Below are positions 4,471 to 6,103 of a stretch of DNA of 6,103 nt, piece by piece. Below the pieces are notes generated by a model. It was not told the DNA's origin, ran no database searches, and saw only the letters and a list, made by a program, of their open reading frames with translations. Source of the stretch: Avanaerovorax sp964442135 (lineage in GTDB: Bacteria > Bacillota > Clostridia > Peptostreptococcales > Anaerovoracaceae); NCBI GenBank assembly GCA_964442135.1, contig CAYTYN010000052.1, forward strand, positions 1-6,103, in the 5' to 3' direction. Position numbers and translations under genes: made by a program. Position 1 is the stretch's first letter. Every line of letters starts with the position of its first letter.

Positions 4471-5707
4471 ACTTAACAGTCTTGAAAGGAAGTGGGTTCT
4501 GTACGATGTGGGTAATTCGGCCTTTACCCTCCTCGTAACCACTATAATGCCTATTTATTTTAACTATCTGGCCGGAAACGCCGGCATATCGGATGTGGAT
4601 TACCTAGCCTACTGGGGATACGCCACTTCGGTATCCACTGTAATCGTGGCTTTCCTTGGTCCTACTATGGGTACCATCACCGATTTTAAAGGATGGCGGA
4701 AGAGGATATTCCTCGCGACCCTGCTCATAGGCGCCCTGGGATGTGTGGCTCTGGGCTTCATGCAGTCATGGCTGTGGTTCATCATACTGTTTGTAATAGC
4801 AAAGTCTGCGTATTCACTCAGCCTTGTAGTCTATGATTCCATGCTCCCTGATGTTACAGACAGCGAAAGGATGGACGAGGTTTCCGCCAGAGGATTCGCC
4901 TGGGGATACATCGGCTCCTGCATACCTTTCATCCTGAGCCTGCTGCTGGTGCTCTTCTACGAAACAATCGGCATATCCATGGCAGTGGCTATGGGCATCG
5001 CGTTTCTGCTGGTGGCCGCATGGTGGCTGATCATGACTCTGCCTCTGCTGAAGAGCTATGAGCAGGTCAACTACCAGCCTAAGACCGACCACGTAGTGAG
5101 GCAGTCCTTCTCCAGACTGGGACACATCTTTTCCGAGCTGAGAGTCAATAAGAAAGCCGGACTTTTCCTCATCGCCTTCTTCTTCTTCATCGACGGTGTG
5201 TACACCATCATAGACATGGCGACGGCTTACGGCACCGCGCTTGGACTGGACACCACCGGCCTTCTCCTTGCCCTTTTGGTGACTCAGATCGTGGCCTTTC
5301 CTGCCGCCCTCTTATTCGGGCGCATCTCCGGAAGATATAGGGCGGGTAATCTGATAAAGGTATGCATATTCGCCTATTTCCTCATAGCCCTCTACGCTAT
5401 TACCTTGGCTCATCAATGGCAGTTCTGGGTACTGGCCGTCTGCGTAGGCCTGTTCCAAGGGGCCATACAGGCGATCTCCAGATCATACTACGCTAAAATC
5501 ATACCTCCTGAGAAGTCGGGAGAATACTTCGGCGTTTACGATATATGCGGAAAAGGGGCGTCCTTTACCGGAACCATTCTGGTATCGTTCATAAGCCAGC
5601 AGACGGGCAGCGCCAACATCGGCGTCGGCGCCCTTTCCCTCATGTTCCTGATCGGATTCATTGTCTTTGGAAAAGCCGATAAGGCGGCTAAGATGGAGAA
5701 TCTGTAG
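4460..5707 (+). CDS. MFS transporter, UMF1/Atg22-like family
   Basis: A 415-residue, roughly 12-segment major facilitator protein of the UMF1 (Atg22-like) type. Family signs: LYDVGNSAF at residues 14-22, the loop 2-3 motif GPTMGTITDFKGWRKR at 67-82, YDSMLPDV at 125-132, the long central cytoplasmic loop around 196-230, and SRSYYAKIIPPEKSGEYFGV at 340-359, followed by YDICGKG. Yeast Atg22 exports amino acids from the vacuole; the substrates of bacterial members are mostly unknown, so none is assigned. The ATG at 4460 has AGGAGG 6 nt upstream. A reading from 4388 would add 24 residues that are only the shadow of the upstream gene. The 11-bp overlap with the phospholipase-like gene indicates translational coupling and a shared task. 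A terminator follows 23 bp after the stop. Confidence 0.9.
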   Translation: MKFKLNSLERKWVLYDVGNSAFTLLVTTIMPIYFNYLAGNAGISDVDYLAYWGYATSVSTVIVAFLGPTMGTITDFKGWRKRIFLATLLIGALGCVALGFMQSWLWFIILFVIAKSAYSLSLVVYDSMLPDVTDSERMDEVSARGFAWGYIGSCIPFILSLLLVLFYETIGISMAVAMGIAFLLVAAWWLIMTLPLLKSYEQVNYQPKTDHVVRQSFSRLGHIFSELRVNKKAGLFLIAFFFFIDGVYTIIDMATAYGTALGLDTTGLLLALLVTQIVAFPAALLFGRISGRYRAGNLIKVCIFAYFLIALYAITLAHQWQFWVLAVCVGLFQGAIQAISRSYYAKIIPPEKSGEYFGVYDICGKGASFTGTILVSFISQQTGSANIGVGALSLMFLIGFIVFGKADKAAKMENL

Positions 5708-5730
5708 ACAATCTATAGACTGATTAAGAA

Positions 5731-5768
5731 GGGTTCAGCCTCTCATGTTTATGGCCGGACCCTTTTTT
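5731..5768 (+). terminator. Intrinsic terminator of the antiporter/phospholipase/MFS series
   Basis: GGGTTCAGCC (5731-5740) pairs with GGCCGGACCC (5753-5762) with one wobble and one mismatch around a 12-nt loop, followed directly by T6 (5763-5768). It lies 23 bp beyond the MFS stop codon. Confidence 0.85.
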
Positions 5769-5890
5769 ATAACAAAAAAAGAGCATAATCATTCCTGCTG
5801 CAAATGGAGTAGACCCGCTTTTTTATCCGTAAATGAATTTTAGGATTAATGTGAGAGCACATGTTCTGCCGTATGAAAAAATACCACGAT

Positions 5891-5917
5891 AAAAGAGACG
5901 GAAAGCCCTCCGTCTCT
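5891..5917 (-). terminator. Intrinsic terminator of the glycyl radical enzyme gene
   Basis: AGAGACGGA and TCCGTCTCT (5894-5902 and 5909-5917) form a perfect 9-bp stem with a 6-nt loop. On the minus strand the stem runs into TTTT (5894-5891). It lies about 52 bp beyond the stop codon of the minus-strand gene at 5970, and no plus-strand gene needs it. Confidence 0.75.
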
Positions 5918-5942
5918 CATGCCGCTTTTCTCATGCCGCTTT
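5915..5942. repeat. Exact 14-bp tandem duplication
   Basis: TCTCATGCCGCTTT occurs twice in immediate succession (5915-5928 and 5929-5942), between the glycyl radical enzyme stop codon and its terminator. The first copy overlaps the terminator stem by 3 bp. It looks like a recent slippage duplication in non-coding DNA. Confidence 0.8.
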
Positions 5943-5969
5943 AGCATTTGATGTAACGGTTTTTATAAG

Positions 5970-6103
5970 CTATAAGCCTTTCTGAATTGTTCTCTGAATT
6001 ATGTTATCCTGAATTTCTTTGCCCAGTTCCACAAAGTAAGCTGAATATCCTGCGACACGAACTATGATATTCTTATATTTCTCAGGCTCCTTCTGGGCAG
6101 CCA
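5970..6103 (-). CDS. C-terminal end of a glycyl radical enzyme (pyruvate formate-lyase family)
   Basis: Only the last 43 codons and a TAG stop (5972-5970) are in the window. They read NIIVRVAGYSAYFVELGKEI over residues 11-30 of the fragment, followed by QDNIIQRT. The RVAGYSA stretch is the glycyl radical loop, with the radical-bearing glycine at fragment residue 18, and the QD-II-RT ending is typical of the family. The enzyme uses a radical installed by a partner activase of the radical SAM type and works only without oxygen. The VAGYSAYFVEL form resembles the PFL2/diol dehydratase or lyase branches more than classical PflB (VSGYAVRF), but the substrate cannot be decided from the C-terminus alone. 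The activase gene is not in the window. Confidence 0.93.
   Translation of the reverse strand, partial: AAQKEPEKYKNIIVRVAGYSAYFVELGKEIQDNIIQRTIQKGL

Noticed and set aside
4814..5125. Minus-strand open frame of 103 codons inside the MFS gene
   Set aside because: The composition (many H, Q, E) is typical of antisense reading of membrane protein codons, and no SD precedes it.
5849..5862. CRP-like palindrome ATGTGAGAGCACAT
   Set aside because: The spacer is 4 bp rather than 6, half-sites are incomplete, and it lies between two convergent terminators where no promoter is needed.
5834..5893. 19-codon plus-strand ORF (MNFRINVRAHV...)
   Set aside because: No SD, no hydrophobic or conserved pattern, and it sits between two terminators.

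Overview
The window looks like chromosomal DNA of an anaerobic, low-to-moderate-GC Firmicute (clostridial type). Evidence for this: strong AGGAGG-type ribosome binding sites, sigma-A-like promoters, intrinsic terminators with U-tracts, the C-terminus of an oxygen-sensitive glycyl radical enzyme, and proteins that resemble clostridial families. The species cannot be named from the sequence.

Layout. Bases 1-69 hold the 5' end of a minus-strand gene that runs off the window. Bases 135-279 hold an inverted repeat and what appears to be a frameshifted gene remnant. Bases 280-817 (minus) are a complete type II toxin-antitoxin operon: DinJ/RelB-type antitoxin, then YafQ-type mRNA interferase, with 8 bp overlap and a consensus promoter carrying TTGCA repeats. 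Bases 928-1192 (minus) carry two tiny hydrophobic ORFs that meet at a G6 tract. Bases 1199-1372 hold the least explained part of the window: a compact minus-strand unit of promoter (with a perfect 12-bp palindrome in its spacer), a highly structured RNA of about 65 nt ending in U5, and a second terminator-like hairpin. Bases 1397-2071 (minus) are deoC. It is divergent from a plus-strand series starting with an NhaC-family Na+/H+ antiporter (2194-3504), a zinc-dependent phospholipase C-family protein (3613-4470) and an overlapping UMF1/Atg22-like MFS transporter (4460-5707). Bases 5708-5969 form a convergent intergenic region with a terminator for each strand. The window ends in the C-terminal 43 codons of a glycyl radical enzyme on the minus strand (5970-6103).

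How the genes relate. The toxin and antitoxin form a self-contained addiction module. DeoC salvages deoxyribose phosphate; the divergent antiporter gene shares its very short promoter region. The phospholipase-like protein and the MFS transporter are translationally coupled (11 bp overlap, SD inside the upstream gene) and are the pair most likely to work together, although the substrate of neither can be read from sequence. The structured RNA unit and the two tiny membrane ORFs behind it are the best candidates for something undescribed.
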